Assembly: GCF_014334115.1 (NCBI RefSeq)
Contig: NZ_CP060494.1
Coordinates: 1,580,501 to 1,644,500 of the forward strand
Length of the DNA stretch: 64,000 bases
From: Sphingosinithalassobacter sp. CS137
Lineage (GTDB): Bacteria; Pseudomonadota; Alphaproteobacteria; Sphingomonadales; Sphingomonadaceae
Direction: 5' to 3'
Both the position numbers and the translations under genes were made by a program. The notes beneath the pieces are model-generated. The model was not told the DNA's origin. It made no database searches and saw only the letters and a list, made by a program, of their open reading frames with translations. Positions 7,824 to 18,822 of the stretch are shown piece after piece. Each line of letters opens with the position of its first letter. Positions within the stretch are counted from its first letter, which is position 1.

Positions 7824-9440
7824 TCACTGCGCTCCGTAGCCGTTGAAGCGCACGCCATATTCGTTGCCCGGGTTCCAGGCGGGGCGTGCGTCCGCATCGG
7901 CCACGTTGCGGACGACGGTGTAGGTCAGGTCGGCGAATTTCGCTGCCGACTGCCAGTTGATGAGGCCGATCTCGTCGGAGGGCTCGTGATAGTGATTGTC
8001 GAGGAAGGTACGGATCGCCGCCGCTCCCTCGCCGCCCGGGCCGCTGTCGATCGAGATCGCCGGAATTCCCGCCTGCACGAAGCTGTAGTGATCCGAGCGG
8101 ACGAAGAAATTCTCCTCCGGCAGCGGATCGGGAACGACCGTCAGGCCGACCTGCTCCGCGGCCTCGACGGTCGCCGGGCCGAGAGTCGAATGTTCCTGCC
8201 CCAGCACGACCACATCGACGAGCGGATAGCTGATGATCGGCATGTCGAAATTGATGTCGCCTACCACCGAGCCGACCGGCACCGTGGGATTCGCCGCGAA
8301 ATAGCTCGATCCTAGCAGGCCCTTCTCCTCGGCGGTCAGCGAGATGAAGAGGATGCTCCGCCGGGGCGCATTGCCCGAGCGCTGGAACTGGCGGGCGACC
8401 TCGATCAGCGTGGCGTTGCCGATCGCATTGTCCATAGCGCCGTTGTAGATCGTGTCGCCCTCGGCGTCGGGCTCGCCGACACCGACGTGATCGAGATGCG
8501 CCGACAGCACGAGATACTGGTCGCGCAGCACGGGATCCGATCCGGGCAACAGGCCGATCACATTGGGGCTTTCCACTCGGGTGACGTCGGTCGCCACGGT
8601 CGCGTCGAGCGAAACGCCGAGCGGCCCCATCGGCATCGGCTCACCCGTGGTCTCGGCGGCGCGCACCGATGCCCAGTCGATCGTCGAGCCGGCGAACAGC
8701 TTCTCGGCGCCTTCCCGGCTCAGCAGCCCCAGCGGCCGGTTGTCGGCGCCGCCGCTGACCTTCGGCTGGCCCTCGCCATCCAGCGTCGTCATGCGCGGGC
8801 GGCCGAGGTAATTGGCGATCATCGCCCAGGGGACCTGCGCGCGCTGCTGCTGCGATTCGATCAGGATCACGCCGGCGGCGCCCGCCTCTCGCGCCATCCG
8901 CACCTTCTCGCTCACTGCGCCCAGCCGCTCCGCCGCCGCTTCGTCGAGACCCTGGGGAACGCCGACCAGAACGGCGGCGATCTTGCCGGCGATATCGAGT
9001 CCGGAATAATCGTTGCGACCCAGGGCGTCGTCATTGATCCCGAATCCGGCGAACACCACGTCGCCCGATGCCTGCTGTTCGGGCTTGAGCGGATTGGCAT
9101 CGACGACGAAGTCGCTGCCGAGCGCCAGCGCCGTCGAGGTACCGTCGCGCAGGAGACGCATGCTGCTCGCCTCGCCCGGCTGGAAGCTGACGAGCGGCAC
9201 CTGCTGATACCAGCTGCCGTCGGTGCCGCCGGGCTGAAGCCCCGCCGCGATCATCTGCGACACCATATATTCCGCGGCGACGAGATGATCGGCGGTGCCC
9301 GCCTCGCGACCCCGCAGCGCGTCCGACGCGAGGAACGAGACATGTGCCTTCATCGCCGCCTGCTCCTGCGGCAGCGTCTGCGCGGTTGCGGCGAGGGGAG
9401 CGAGCAGCATCGAAGCCGCTAGGAGGAGGGAACGGCGCAT
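7824..9440 (-). CDS. Secreted M28-family zinc peptidase with PA domain (copy 1)
   Basis: A 538-residue exported metallopeptidase. A signal peptide at residues 1-22 ends near ATAQ. A central insertion around residues 130-230 looks like a PA (protease-associated) domain. The co-catalytic zinc ligands of M28 are all present: H in SAHLDHVG, D in NGAMDNAIG, the EE pair in LTAEEKGLLGS, D in DINFDMP and H in SDHYSFVQ. Family members are aminopeptidases or glutamate carboxypeptidases acting outside the cytoplasm. The ATG at 9440 has AAAGGA upstream. It lies 41 bases behind a clear paralogue, so the pair looks like a tandem duplication. Confidence 0.92.
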   Translation of the reverse strand: MRRSLLLAASMLLAPLAATAQTLPQEQAAMKAHVSFLASDALRGREAGTADHLVAAEYMVSQMIAAGLQPGGTDGSWYQQVPLVSFQPGEASSMRLLRDGTSTALALGSDFVVDANPLKPEQQASGDVVFAGFGINDDALGRNDYSGLDIAGKIAAVLVGVPQGLDEAAAERLGAVSEKVRMAREAGAAGVILIESQQQRAQVPWAMIANYLGRPRMTTLDGEGQPKVSGGADNRPLGLLSREGAEKLFAGSTIDWASVRAAETTGEPMPMGPLGVSLDATVATDVTRVESPNVIGLLPGSDPVLRDQYLVLSAHLDHVGVGEPDAEGDTIYNGAMDNAIGNATLIEVARQFQRSGNAPRRSILFISLTAEEKGLLGSSYFAANPTVPVGSVVGDINFDMPIISYPLVDVVVLGQEHSTLGPATVEAAEQVGLTVVPDPLPEENFFVRSDHYSFVQAGIPAISIDSGPGGEGAAAIRTFLDNHYHEPSDEIGLINWQSAAKFADLTYTVVRNVADADARPAWNPGNEYGVRFNGYGAQ

Positions 9441-9481
9441 GCGGGTCCTTTCATATCTGGCGGCAGGCGAATCCTGCGAAG

Positions 9482-11149
9482 TCAGCGGGCCATCGGGCCT
9501 TCGTAGAGCGTGCCGAAGAAATCGCCCGCATTCCAAACCGGCCGCGCGTCGGCATCGGCGATCTCGCGCGCGATCTGATAATTGACTTCGATGAAGCGCA
9601 CGCCTGCCTCCCAGTCGATCACGGGCGCCTGATCCAGCTGGTCGGACGGGCGGTGATAATGGTGCTGGAAGAAGTGATTGGTTCCTTCGGCACCCGGGCC
9701 AGCATGGCCGGGCCACAGGAACACCGAGGGAATGCCCTGCTGGACGAAGCGATAATGGTCCGAGCGGACGAACAGGCTCTGCTCGGGCATCGGATCAGGC
9801 GAGAAGCCGACGCCAATGTTCTGCGCGGCGCGGCGCACGATCGGGCCGAGTGTCGAGCGATCCGCGCCGAACGCGATCACGTCCTCGAAGCGATAGGTGA
9901 GGATCGGCATGTCGAGGTTGACGTTGGCCACCAGCGTCTTGCCCGGCAGGCTGGGATTCTCGGCGAAATAATCGGCGCCGACGAGCCCCTTCTCTTCGGC
10001 GGTCACCGCCAGGAACAGGATCGAGCGGCGCGGCCGCTCGCCCGATTTCTGGAAACGGCTCGCTTCCTCGATCAGCGAGGCGATGCCCACCGCATTGTCC
10101 ATCGCGCCGTTGTAGATCGAATCGCCCTCGACCGGCCGGCCGACGCCGACATGGTCGAGATGCGCGGTGAGCACCACGACTTCATCGGCCACCGCCGGAT
10201 CGCTGCCCGGCAGCAGGCCGGCGACATTCGCGCTTTCGAACAGCTCGCGCTCGGTCTTGAGCGTCACCGCGAGACGGCCCGGCAGGTTCATGGCCCGCAG
10301 CCGCGCGTTCGAATCCGCTGCCGCCGCCTGCACCTGCTCCCACGAGGTTCGTGCGCCCTGGAACAGCTTGGCCGCACCTTCCCGGCTCAGCGTGCCGAGC
10401 ACCGGCGTCTGCGGCGTATCGACATGGCCGCTGCCGTCCGGATTGACCCAGGTGGTGCGGCTGCGCTGCCAGTTCGCCGCCTGCGCGGCGAAGGGCAGCG
10501 AACGCGGCCCGGGATTATCGATCGCGATCGCGCCGACCGCGCCGAGCCGCCCGGCCATGTCCGCCTTGGCATTCGCGCTGCCCAGCGACGCGCGGATTTC
10601 GCTGTGCAGCTCTTCCGGCACACCGTTCAGGAATACGACGATCTTGCCGCGCACGTCGACGCCGCGATAATCGTCGCGGCCTTCGGAGGGAGCATGGATG
10701 CCCCAGCCGACGAACACCAGCGGCGCATCGACCGTGGTGGTCTCGCTCGTCGGGTCGCCGGCGGGCACAAAATCCTCGCCGAAGCTGAGCGTCACCGGCT
10801 CGGCGCCACGGCGCGTGAACACGAAGCTGCCGTGCTCGGCAGGCTTGTAGTTCATCAGCGGCACGCGCTGCAGGAAGCCGCCATTGTCGCCAGCCGGGCG
10901 CAACCCATTGGCGTAGAAGCGCGCCGCGACATAGTTGGCGGCGATGTCATATTCCTCGGTTCCCGCTTCGCGGCCCTGCATCGTGTCGTCGGCGAGGAAC
11001 AGGACGTGCGCGCGCATCGCCGCCTGCTCGAGCGGGAGATCGGGATAGGCGGGAGCGGCCTGGACCGGAGCAGCCGTCTGCGGCGCCTCCTGGGCGAAAA
11101 CCGGAGCGGCGCCGGCAAGCAGTGCGAGCGCGATGGTCGTGCGGAGCAT
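9482..11149 (-). CDS. Secreted M28-family zinc peptidase with PA domain (copy 2)
   Basis: A 555-residue paralogue of the next gene. The signal peptide (residues 1-20) ends PVFAQ, and a Pro/Ala linker follows before QAAMRAHVLFLADD. Zinc-site motifs are LTAHLDHVG, NGAMDNAVG, VTAEEKGLVGADYFAENP, NLDMP and SDHYRFVQQG, so it should be active. The ATG at 11149 follows AAGGA. It is the promoter-proximal gene of the pair, with pepN divergent 119 bases away. The two copies align along their whole length, but signal peptides and linkers differ. Separate substrate preferences are possible but not shown. Confidence 0.92.
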   Translation of the reverse strand: MLRTTIALALLAGAAPVFAQEAPQTAAPVQAAPAYPDLPLEQAAMRAHVLFLADDTMQGREAGTEEYDIAANYVAARFYANGLRPAGDNGGFLQRVPLMNYKPAEHGSFVFTRRGAEPVTLSFGEDFVPAGDPTSETTTVDAPLVFVGWGIHAPSEGRDDYRGVDVRGKIVVFLNGVPEELHSEIRASLGSANAKADMAGRLGAVGAIAIDNPGPRSLPFAAQAANWQRSRTTWVNPDGSGHVDTPQTPVLGTLSREGAAKLFQGARTSWEQVQAAAADSNARLRAMNLPGRLAVTLKTERELFESANVAGLLPGSDPAVADEVVVLTAHLDHVGVGRPVEGDSIYNGAMDNAVGIASLIEEASRFQKSGERPRRSILFLAVTAEEKGLVGADYFAENPSLPGKTLVANVNLDMPILTYRFEDVIAFGADRSTLGPIVRRAAQNIGVGFSPDPMPEQSLFVRSDHYRFVQQGIPSVFLWPGHAGPGAEGTNHFFQHHYHRPSDQLDQAPVIDWEAGVRFIEVNYQIAREIADADARPVWNAGDFFGTLYEGPMAR

Positions 11150-11254
11150 TCGGGATCCTTCGATACGGCGATTCTGGCACGAGGTGTACCAGTCCAGCAG
11201 CACGGCGCAAGCATGCCGACCGCGCTTTTCGATGGAAGCGCTGCGACTTGCTCC

Positions 11255-11260
11255 TATATT
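11255..11260 (+). promoter_or_regulatory. Candidate -10 element of pepN
   Basis: TATATT matches five of six consensus -10 bases and ends 8 bases before the pepN ATG. A start site 6-7 bases downstream would put +1 almost on the ATG. No Shine-Dalgarno sequence is visible in between. No good -35 hexamer is seen. Confidence 0.35.
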
Positions 11261-11268
11261 CGCCGGCG

Positions 11269-13863
11269 ATGGCAGATGTTCTGAACGCACCCGAAGCCCC
11301 GTCCGTAACCCGTCGAGACGCCTATACTCCGCCCGACTGGCAGGTGCCGGAGATCGCGCTCGATTTTGATCTCGACCCCGCCGAAACGCGCGTACATGCC
11401 ACGCTCTGGGTCGAGCGCACCGGCGCGCACGACCGTCCGCTGCGGCTGGATGGCGACGGGTTGCGGCCGCTGGCGGTGCGCGTCGACGGCGCGGAGATCG
11501 ACAGTTGGCGAATGGACGGGCCGACCCTCGTCGTGCCGCTCACGGGCACCCAGCACCGCGTCGAGACCGAAGTCGCGATCGCGCCCGAACGCAACACCCA
11601 GCTGATCGGCCTCTATGCCTCTGGAGGGATGCTCTGCACCCAGTGCGAGGCCGAGGGCTTCCGCCGGATCACCTTCTTCCCCGATCGGCCCGACGTACTC
11701 AGCCGCTATCGCGTGCGGATGACGGCGGACAAGGCACGCTTTCCGGTGCTGCTCTCCAATGGCGATCCGGTTGATCAGGGCGAGCTCGACGGCGGGCGCC
11801 ACTGGGCCGAGTGGCACGACCCCTTCCCCAAGCCGAGCTATCTCTTCGCACTGGTGGCGGGCGATCTGGTGGCGAACCGCGACACCTTCGTCACGATGTC
11901 GGGCCGGGTGGTGCAGCTCGGCATCTGGGTGCGCGAGGCCGATCTGCCGCGCACCGACCATGCGCTCGAGGCGCTCAAGACCTCCATGGCCTGGGACGAG
12001 AAAGTCTATGGCCGCGAATATGACCTCGACGTGTTCAACATCGTGGCGGTGGGCGACTTCAACTTCGGCGCGATGGAGAACAAGGGGCTCAACATCTTCA
12101 ACTCGCGCTACATCCTGGCCGATCCTGACACGGCAACCGACCAGGACTATGACGCGATCGCGGCAGTGGTGGCGCACGAATATTTCCACAACTGGTCGGG
12201 CAACCGCATCACCTGCCGCGACTGGTTCCAGCTTTCGCTGAAGGAAGGCTTCACCGTCTTCCGCGATCAGGGTTTTTCCGCCGATCAGGGCTCGCCCGCG
12301 GTGAAACGGATCGAGGATGTGCGCGCGCTGCGTGCCGCGCAATTCCCGGAAGACGCCGGGCCGCTCGCGCATCCGGTGCGCCCCGACAGCTATATCGAGA
12401 TCTCGAATTTCTACACGGCGACGATCTACAACAAGGGCGCCGAGCTGATCCGGATGATGGCGACCATCCTCGGCCCCGCGAGGTTCCGCCAGGCGACCGA
12501 CCTCTATTTCGAGCGGTTCGACGGCACCGCCGCAACCTGCGAGGATTTCGTCCAGTGCATGGAGGAAGCGGGCGGAGTCGATCTCGAGCAGTTCCGCCGC
12601 TGGTACAGCCAGGCGGGCACGCCGCGCGTTTCGGCGACGCTGACGCACGAGCCCGGCAGCGGCCGCGCGCTGCTGAAGCTGCGCCAGACCGTGCCGCCGA
12701 CGCCGGGCCAGCCGGAAAAGGCGCCGATGGTGCTGCCGCTCAAGCTGCGGCTGTTCGGCGACGAGGCGCAGGGCCCGCTCACCGACGAGCGGCTGGTACT
12801 GCTCAGCGATACCAGCGAGGAGATCCTGTTCGAGGGGATCACCGACAAGCCTGTGCTCTCGATCAATCGCGGATTTTCGGCGCCGGTGATCGTCGACACC
12901 AACCGCACGCCTGCCGACCTCGCCTTCCTCTCGGCGCACGACGACGATCCCTTCGCCCGCTACGAGGCGATGCAGCAGCTGATGCTCGACACGCTGGTCG
13001 GCGCGGCCACCGACGGCACCGCCGATCACGGGCCGGTGGTCGAGGCAGTGCGCAACACGCTGCTCGACGCGCGGCTCGACCAGGCGTTTATCGCAGAGGC
13101 CGTGCTGCTGCCTTCGGACAGCTTCATCGGCGACCAGATGGCGGTGGTCGAGCCCGAAGCGATCTTCCGTGCGCGCGAGGCGCTGCGGCGCGATCTCGGC
13201 CGCAACCTCGAGCGCGAATGGCGCATGGCCTATGAAGGCGCGCGCGCGAACCGCTTCGAGCTCTCTCCTGCGGCCAAGGGCGCACGGCGGCTCAAATCGG
13301 TGTCGCTCGGCTATATCTCCGCCAGCGGCGCACCCGACGCGGCGAGCCTCGCCTTCGTCCAGTTCGAGCAGGCCGACAATATGACCGACCGGCAGGGTGC
13401 GCTCACCACGCTGGCAAACGGCGCGTCTGACAAGCGCGTGGCGGCGCTCGACATCTTCTACAACCGCTACCGCGACAATCCGCTGGTGCTCGACAAATGG
13501 TTCCAGACCCAGGCGCTCGCCGCACGCGAGGACACGCCCCGAATCGTCGAGGAGCTGGCGGAGCATCGCGACTTCACACTCGCCAACCCCAACCGTGCCC
13601 GCGCACTGATCGGCGCGTTCAGCGTCAACCAGCGCGCGTTCCACGACGCGAGCGGACGCGGCTACCGGTTCGTGGCCGACCAGCTGATCGCGCTCGACAA
13701 GCTCAACCCGCAGACCGCCGCGCGGCTGGTGCCGCCGCTCGGCCGCTGGAAGCGATTCGATCCGGCGCGCGCCGAGAAGATGCGCGCCGAACTCGAACGG
13801 ATCGTGAAAACCCCCGGGCTAAGCAAGGACACGTTCGAGCAGGCGTCGAAGAGCCTCGACTGA
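11269..13863 (+). CDS. pepN: Aminopeptidase N (M1 family)
   Basis: An 864-residue cytoplasmic zinc aminopeptidase that removes N-terminal residues from peptides. The exopeptidase motif GAMEN is at 267-271. The zinc site is H303-E304-Y-F-H307 with the third ligand about E326 in LSLKEGFTVF. The C-terminal half carries the alpha-helical domain typical of the bacterial pepN subgroup, and the length fits. The ATG at 11269 gives MADVLNAPEAP; the N-terminal beta domain begins soon after (DAYTPPDW). Upstream there is no ribosome-binding sequence but a TATATT box 8 bases away, so a leaderless mRNA is possible. The next gene converges 34 bases beyond the stop. Confidence 0.96.
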   Translation: MADVLNAPEAPSVTRRDAYTPPDWQVPEIALDFDLDPAETRVHATLWVERTGAHDRPLRLDGDGLRPLAVRVDGAEIDSWRMDGPTLVVPLTGTQHRVETEVAIAPERNTQLIGLYASGGMLCTQCEAEGFRRITFFPDRPDVLSRYRVRMTADKARFPVLLSNGDPVDQGELDGGRHWAEWHDPFPKPSYLFALVAGDLVANRDTFVTMSGRVVQLGIWVREADLPRTDHALEALKTSMAWDEKVYGREYDLDVFNIVAVGDFNFGAMENKGLNIFNSRYILADPDTATDQDYDAIAAVVAHEYFHNWSGNRITCRDWFQLSLKEGFTVFRDQGFSADQGSPAVKRIEDVRALRAAQFPEDAGPLAHPVRPDSYIEISNFYTATIYNKGAELIRMMATILGPARFRQATDLYFERFDGTAATCEDFVQCMEEAGGVDLEQFRRWYSQAGTPRVSATLTHEPGSGRALLKLRQTVPPTPGQPEKAPMVLPLKLRLFGDEAQGPLTDERLVLLSDTSEEILFEGITDKPVLSINRGFSAPVIVDTNRTPADLAFLSAHDDDPFARYEAMQQLMLDTLVGAATDGTADHGPVVEAVRNTLLDARLDQAFIAEAVLLPSDSFIGDQMAVVEPEAIFRAREALRRDLGRNLEREWRMAYEGARANRFELSPAAKGARRLKSVSLGYISASGAPDAASLAFVQFEQADNMTDRQGALTTLANGASDKRVAALDIFYNRYRDNPLVLDKWFQTQALAAREDTPRIVEELAEHRDFTLANPNRARALIGAFSVNQRAFHDASGRGYRFVADQLIALDKLNPQTAARLVPPLGRWKRFDPARAEKMRAELERIVKTPGLSKDTFEQASKSLD

Positions 13864-13897
13864 ACAGGTCGCGCCGGCGATGCGGGCAGGCGTTCGC

Positions 13898-15529
13898 CTA
13901 CCCCGCCATCGCTCTCGCTCGGCGCAGCACGGTCGCGCTGTGACCCACCCGGGCCGCGAGGCTGCGCTGGAGGATCGTGTCGACGAAGACCCAGTCGTTG
14001 GTCGCCCGCTCGGGCGTGAGCGTCAGCGCCATATAGCCGCGGTTCGACGTGTCGCACCATTTGAGCTCGGGGTTCGCCTCGACCATGCCACGTGCGATGA
14101 CCGCGGGATGGGCCGCGGTCGCGCTCTCATATCCCGGCGAGCTCACGCTGTGGCCGGCGAACTCGACGCCGGCCGGCCGGCCTTCGTGCATCAGATCGAA
14201 CGCCCAGGCATTGTGGCTGTCGCCGCACAGCACGATCAGCTCGGCGTCCATCGCCTGCGCTGACGACAGGAATCGCGCCCGCGCTGCCGGATAGCCGCCC
14301 CAGCTGTCCATGTTCGACGGCAGCCCCGCCTTGCCCGCCAGGATGCCCGCCTGAACATAGGCCTGGGTGCGGGCTGGCGCGTCGGGCGATAGCCAGCCTG
14401 CCGCCGCCTCGGGAACCTTGGTGTCTCCCAGGATGGTTCCGAAGCCAACGAGCTGCCACCGCTGCCCGGCCCGGACCGAACGCGCCATCGCCGCCGCCAG
14501 CCATGCCTCCTGCTCGGTGCCGAGCATCGTCATCGCCGGATCCCGCCAGGCGCCGTCGCGGAACTCGGCGAGCGCCTGCATCGGGTTCGACTGCTGGAAC
14601 AAGGGGCCGAGGTTGCGCGGCTCGGTGCGGCCGAGCAACCGCGTCTCGGTGCGGAAGAAGGTGGCGAGACTGCCGATGTCGTAGCTGCCCCACGGCGCGT
14701 CAGAGACGGGCATCCATTCGCGATAGACCTGCATCGCCAGCTGCTTGCGGACGCTCCAGTCGCCCTCTTCCTCGGGCTGGTGGTTCTGCGCGCCGCCCTC
14801 CCAGCTGTCGTTGGTCGATTCGTGATCGTCCCAGGACGCGAGCATTGGCTTCACCCGATGCAGCTCCTGCAGATCGGGGTCGCTGCGATAGCTGGCGTAG
14901 CGCAGGCGATAATCGGCCAGCGTGATCATCTCGCTCGCCGGCTCGGGCCAGCGGCCGTCGACTGCACCGCCCGCGGGCGCATAGCCGCTGCGGCCATATT
15001 CGTAGAGATAGTCGCCGAGGTGGACCCACAGATCGATGTCGTCCCGGCGCGCGGCATGGCCATAGGCGTTGAAATAGCCGAACGGGAGATTCGAGCAGGA
15101 GAAGACGGCGATGCCGTAGCGCGCCACATCCCCCTGCGGCAGCGTTTTGGTGGTCCCGACCGGCGAGAAGCTGCCGTCCGGCGCCACGAACCGGTAGAAA
15201 TAGGAAGTGCCGGGCGCGAGGCCCTCGACCGTGATCTTGGCGGTGTGATCGCGCCAGGGGCCGGTCGTCATCTGGCCGCCGCCTGCGATCCGGGCGAAAT
15301 CCTCGGTCTGCGAAAGCTCGACCTTGAGGTCCGCCGCGCCGCTGCCAGCAGGCACATAGCGGGTCCACAGCAGTACCGAGTTCGCCGCGGGCTCGCCCGA
15401 GGCGACCGAATGGGTGAAGCCGGTCGCATCCGCCACGCTGGGCGTCTTCGCGAAACCGGGCACGGCAAAGGCGCCGAGCCCCAGCGTTCCGGTGAGCACG
15501 AAGGAACGGCGATCGATGCGAAGCGTCAT
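13898..15529 (-). CDS. phoD: PhoD-like alkaline phosphatase, Tat-exported
   Basis: A 543-residue calcium/iron-dependent phosphodiesterase/phosphomonoesterase of the PhoD family, which releases phosphate from organic esters outside the cytoplasm. The N-terminus MTLRIDRRSFVLTGTLGLG is a twin-arginine signal. An N-terminal domain follows (FTHSVASGEPAANSVLLWTR). The metallophosphatase part has HLGDYLYEYG, SWDDHESTNDSW and LCGDSHNAWAFD. The ATG at 15529 has GGGAGA upstream. It is divergent from the M49-like gene across a 112-base gap that would hold both promoters. Confidence 0.93.
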   Translation of the reverse strand: MTLRIDRRSFVLTGTLGLGAFAVPGFAKTPSVADATGFTHSVASGEPAANSVLLWTRYVPAGSGAADLKVELSQTEDFARIAGGGQMTTGPWRDHTAKITVEGLAPGTSYFYRFVAPDGSFSPVGTTKTLPQGDVARYGIAVFSCSNLPFGYFNAYGHAARRDDIDLWVHLGDYLYEYGRSGYAPAGGAVDGRWPEPASEMITLADYRLRYASYRSDPDLQELHRVKPMLASWDDHESTNDSWEGGAQNHQPEEEGDWSVRKQLAMQVYREWMPVSDAPWGSYDIGSLATFFRTETRLLGRTEPRNLGPLFQQSNPMQALAEFRDGAWRDPAMTMLGTEQEAWLAAAMARSVRAGQRWQLVGFGTILGDTKVPEAAAGWLSPDAPARTQAYVQAGILAGKAGLPSNMDSWGGYPAARARFLSSAQAMDAELIVLCGDSHNAWAFDLMHEGRPAGVEFAGHSVSSPGYESATAAHPAVIARGMVEANPELKWCDTSNRGYMALTLTPERATNDWVFVDTILQRSLAARVGHSATVLRRARAMAG

Positions 15530-15641
15530 GTGGCAATCTCCCTGGGTCGGCCGCTGCTTGCCTCCGCCATGTGGCGGGTTCGTGACAGCAGCGGAGCACA
15601 GCGCTAGAGCGTTGCCCAGCCCGTCATTCACGAGGTCCGCG

Positions 15642-17348
<1,707 letters not shown>

Positions 17349-17367
17349 CGAAGGCCCGACGCGCGAC

Positions 17368-18822
17368 ATGACGCTTCTCGACCGGCTGGGCGCGGCGCCG
17401 CGCTGGGCCGTGCTGCTGACGGTCGCGCTGGCGGCGCGCGCGATCACCTTCGGCAATCCGATCCTGCACGTCGACGAGGAATTCTACTTCGTCACTGCGC
17501 ACGCGATGCTCGACGGCGCGCTGCCCTATGTCGAGATCTGGGATCGCAAGCCGATCGGGCTGTTCCTGCTCTATCTGCCCGCCGCGTTGTTCGGCTATCC
17601 GCTCGGCATCTGGGCCTATCAGGCGATGGCGCTCGTCGCGGCGGTGGCGACGTCAGTGCTGATCGGGCGGCTGGCGGATCGGGCCGGATGGAGCCGCGGC
17701 GCTCTGTTCGCGGGAGTCGCCTATCTCCTGTGGCTCAACCTGTTCGAAGGCCAAGGCGGCCAGGCGCCGGTTTTCTACAATCTCCCGATGGTACTCGCTG
17801 CCACGCTGATCGCGCCGGGTGGCCCGGAGGACGCGCGGCGCCGGTTCCGGCGCGGGCTGCTCGCGATGCTGCTCGTCGGAATCGCCATCCAACTCAAATA
17901 TTCGGCCGTGTTCGAAGGCTTCTTCTTCGGCCTGTGGCTGCTGTGGCGCGAATGGCGCATCACGCGCACCGCGCTCTACACGATGCTGCGCGGCGCCGCC
18001 TGGGCCGCCGTCGCGCTGCTGCCGACCGTCGCCGCGCTCGGCTATTACTGGCTCATCGGCCATACGGAGGCGTTCGTCTTCGCCAATTTCACGTCGATCG
18101 CGCTGCGCAATCGCGATCCGGCGATCGAGCTGCTGGGCAACCTCGCCGAGATCCTGCTGATCGGATCGCCGCTGATCGCGATGTGCGTGCTCGCATGGCG
18201 CTGTCGCGGCGGCGATCCGGCTGCACGGCCGGTGCAGCAGTGGCTGTTCGCCTGGGCGCTCGCGGCGCTTCTCGGGCTGCTCGCCTTCGGAAGCTGGTTC
18301 AATCATTATGCGCTGCCGCTGCTCGTTCCCGGCTGCGCCTGCGCCGCGGGATTCGTCGCGGCCCACCGCAGCGGGATGAAGGTGGCGCTGCCGCTGCTCG
18401 TGCTGCTGTTCCTCGGCGGGCAGGCGCTGCTGATCGCCAAGCGCGCCGGACGAGGCACGCCTGCCGAATTCACCGCTCTCGCCGATGCAGTGGGCAGCGG
18501 CCCCGGATGCCTGCACGTCTATTCGGGCAATACGATGCTCTACGTCGCAACGGGGCGTTGCGCGCGCAGCGCATGGCGCTTTCCAAGCCATCTGGGCCGC
18601 ACGCGCGAGCGGGGTGCGATCGGCGTCTCGCAATCGGCCGAGCTCGAACGCATCCTGGCAGAGCGCCCGGCGATGGTGGTCGTGCGCAACGCCTATCGCG
18701 GCGAACGGCCGGAACAGCGCGCACGCACGCTCGCGGCGATGAACGACGGCTATCGGCTGCGCGCAGTGCGGCCGCTGGGCGACCAGCAGGTTGCGGTCTT
18801 TGCCCGGAGCGAGGCGCGATGA
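17368..18822 (+). CDS. GT-C type membrane glycosyltransferase (ArnT/PMT-like, GT39 clan)
   Basis: A 484-residue polytopic membrane protein with about ten or more helices. The first periplasmic loop carries HVDEEFYFV, the acidic motif of GT-C enzymes, followed by EIWDRKPIGLFLLY, which is also typical. Such enzymes take a sugar from a polyprenyl-phosphate donor on the periplasmic face and add it to a lipid, glycan or protein. A soluble C-terminal part starts at about residue 370. The stop overlaps the deacetylase start (ATGA). Context with two GT4 enzymes and a deacetylase points to glycolipid or polysaccharide modification. Confidence 0.8.
   Translation: MTLLDRLGAAPRWAVLLTVALAARAITFGNPILHVDEEFYFVTAHAMLDGALPYVEIWDRKPIGLFLLYLPAALFGYPLGIWAYQAMALVAAVATSVLIGRLADRAGWSRGALFAGVAYLLWLNLFEGQGGQAPVFYNLPMVLAATLIAPGGPEDARRRFRRGLLAMLLVGIAIQLKYSAVFEGFFFGLWLLWREWRITRTALYTMLRGAAWAAVALLPTVAALGYYWLIGHTEAFVFANFTSIALRNRDPAIELLGNLAEILLIGSPLIAMCVLAWRCRGGDPAARPVQQWLFAWALAALLGLLAFGSWFNHYALPLLVPGCACAAGFVAAHRSGMKVALPLLVLLFLGGQALLIAKRAGRGTPAEFTALADAVGSGPGCLHVYSGNTMLYVATGRCARSAWRFPSHLGRTRERGAIGVSQSAELERILAERPAMVVVRNAYRGERPEQRARTLAAMNDGYRLRAVRPLGDQQVAVFARSEAR

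Noticed and set aside
11254..13644. A 796-codon minus-strand open frame opposite pepN
   Set aside because: Antisense shadow; pepN on the plus strand has intact GAMEN and zinc motifs.
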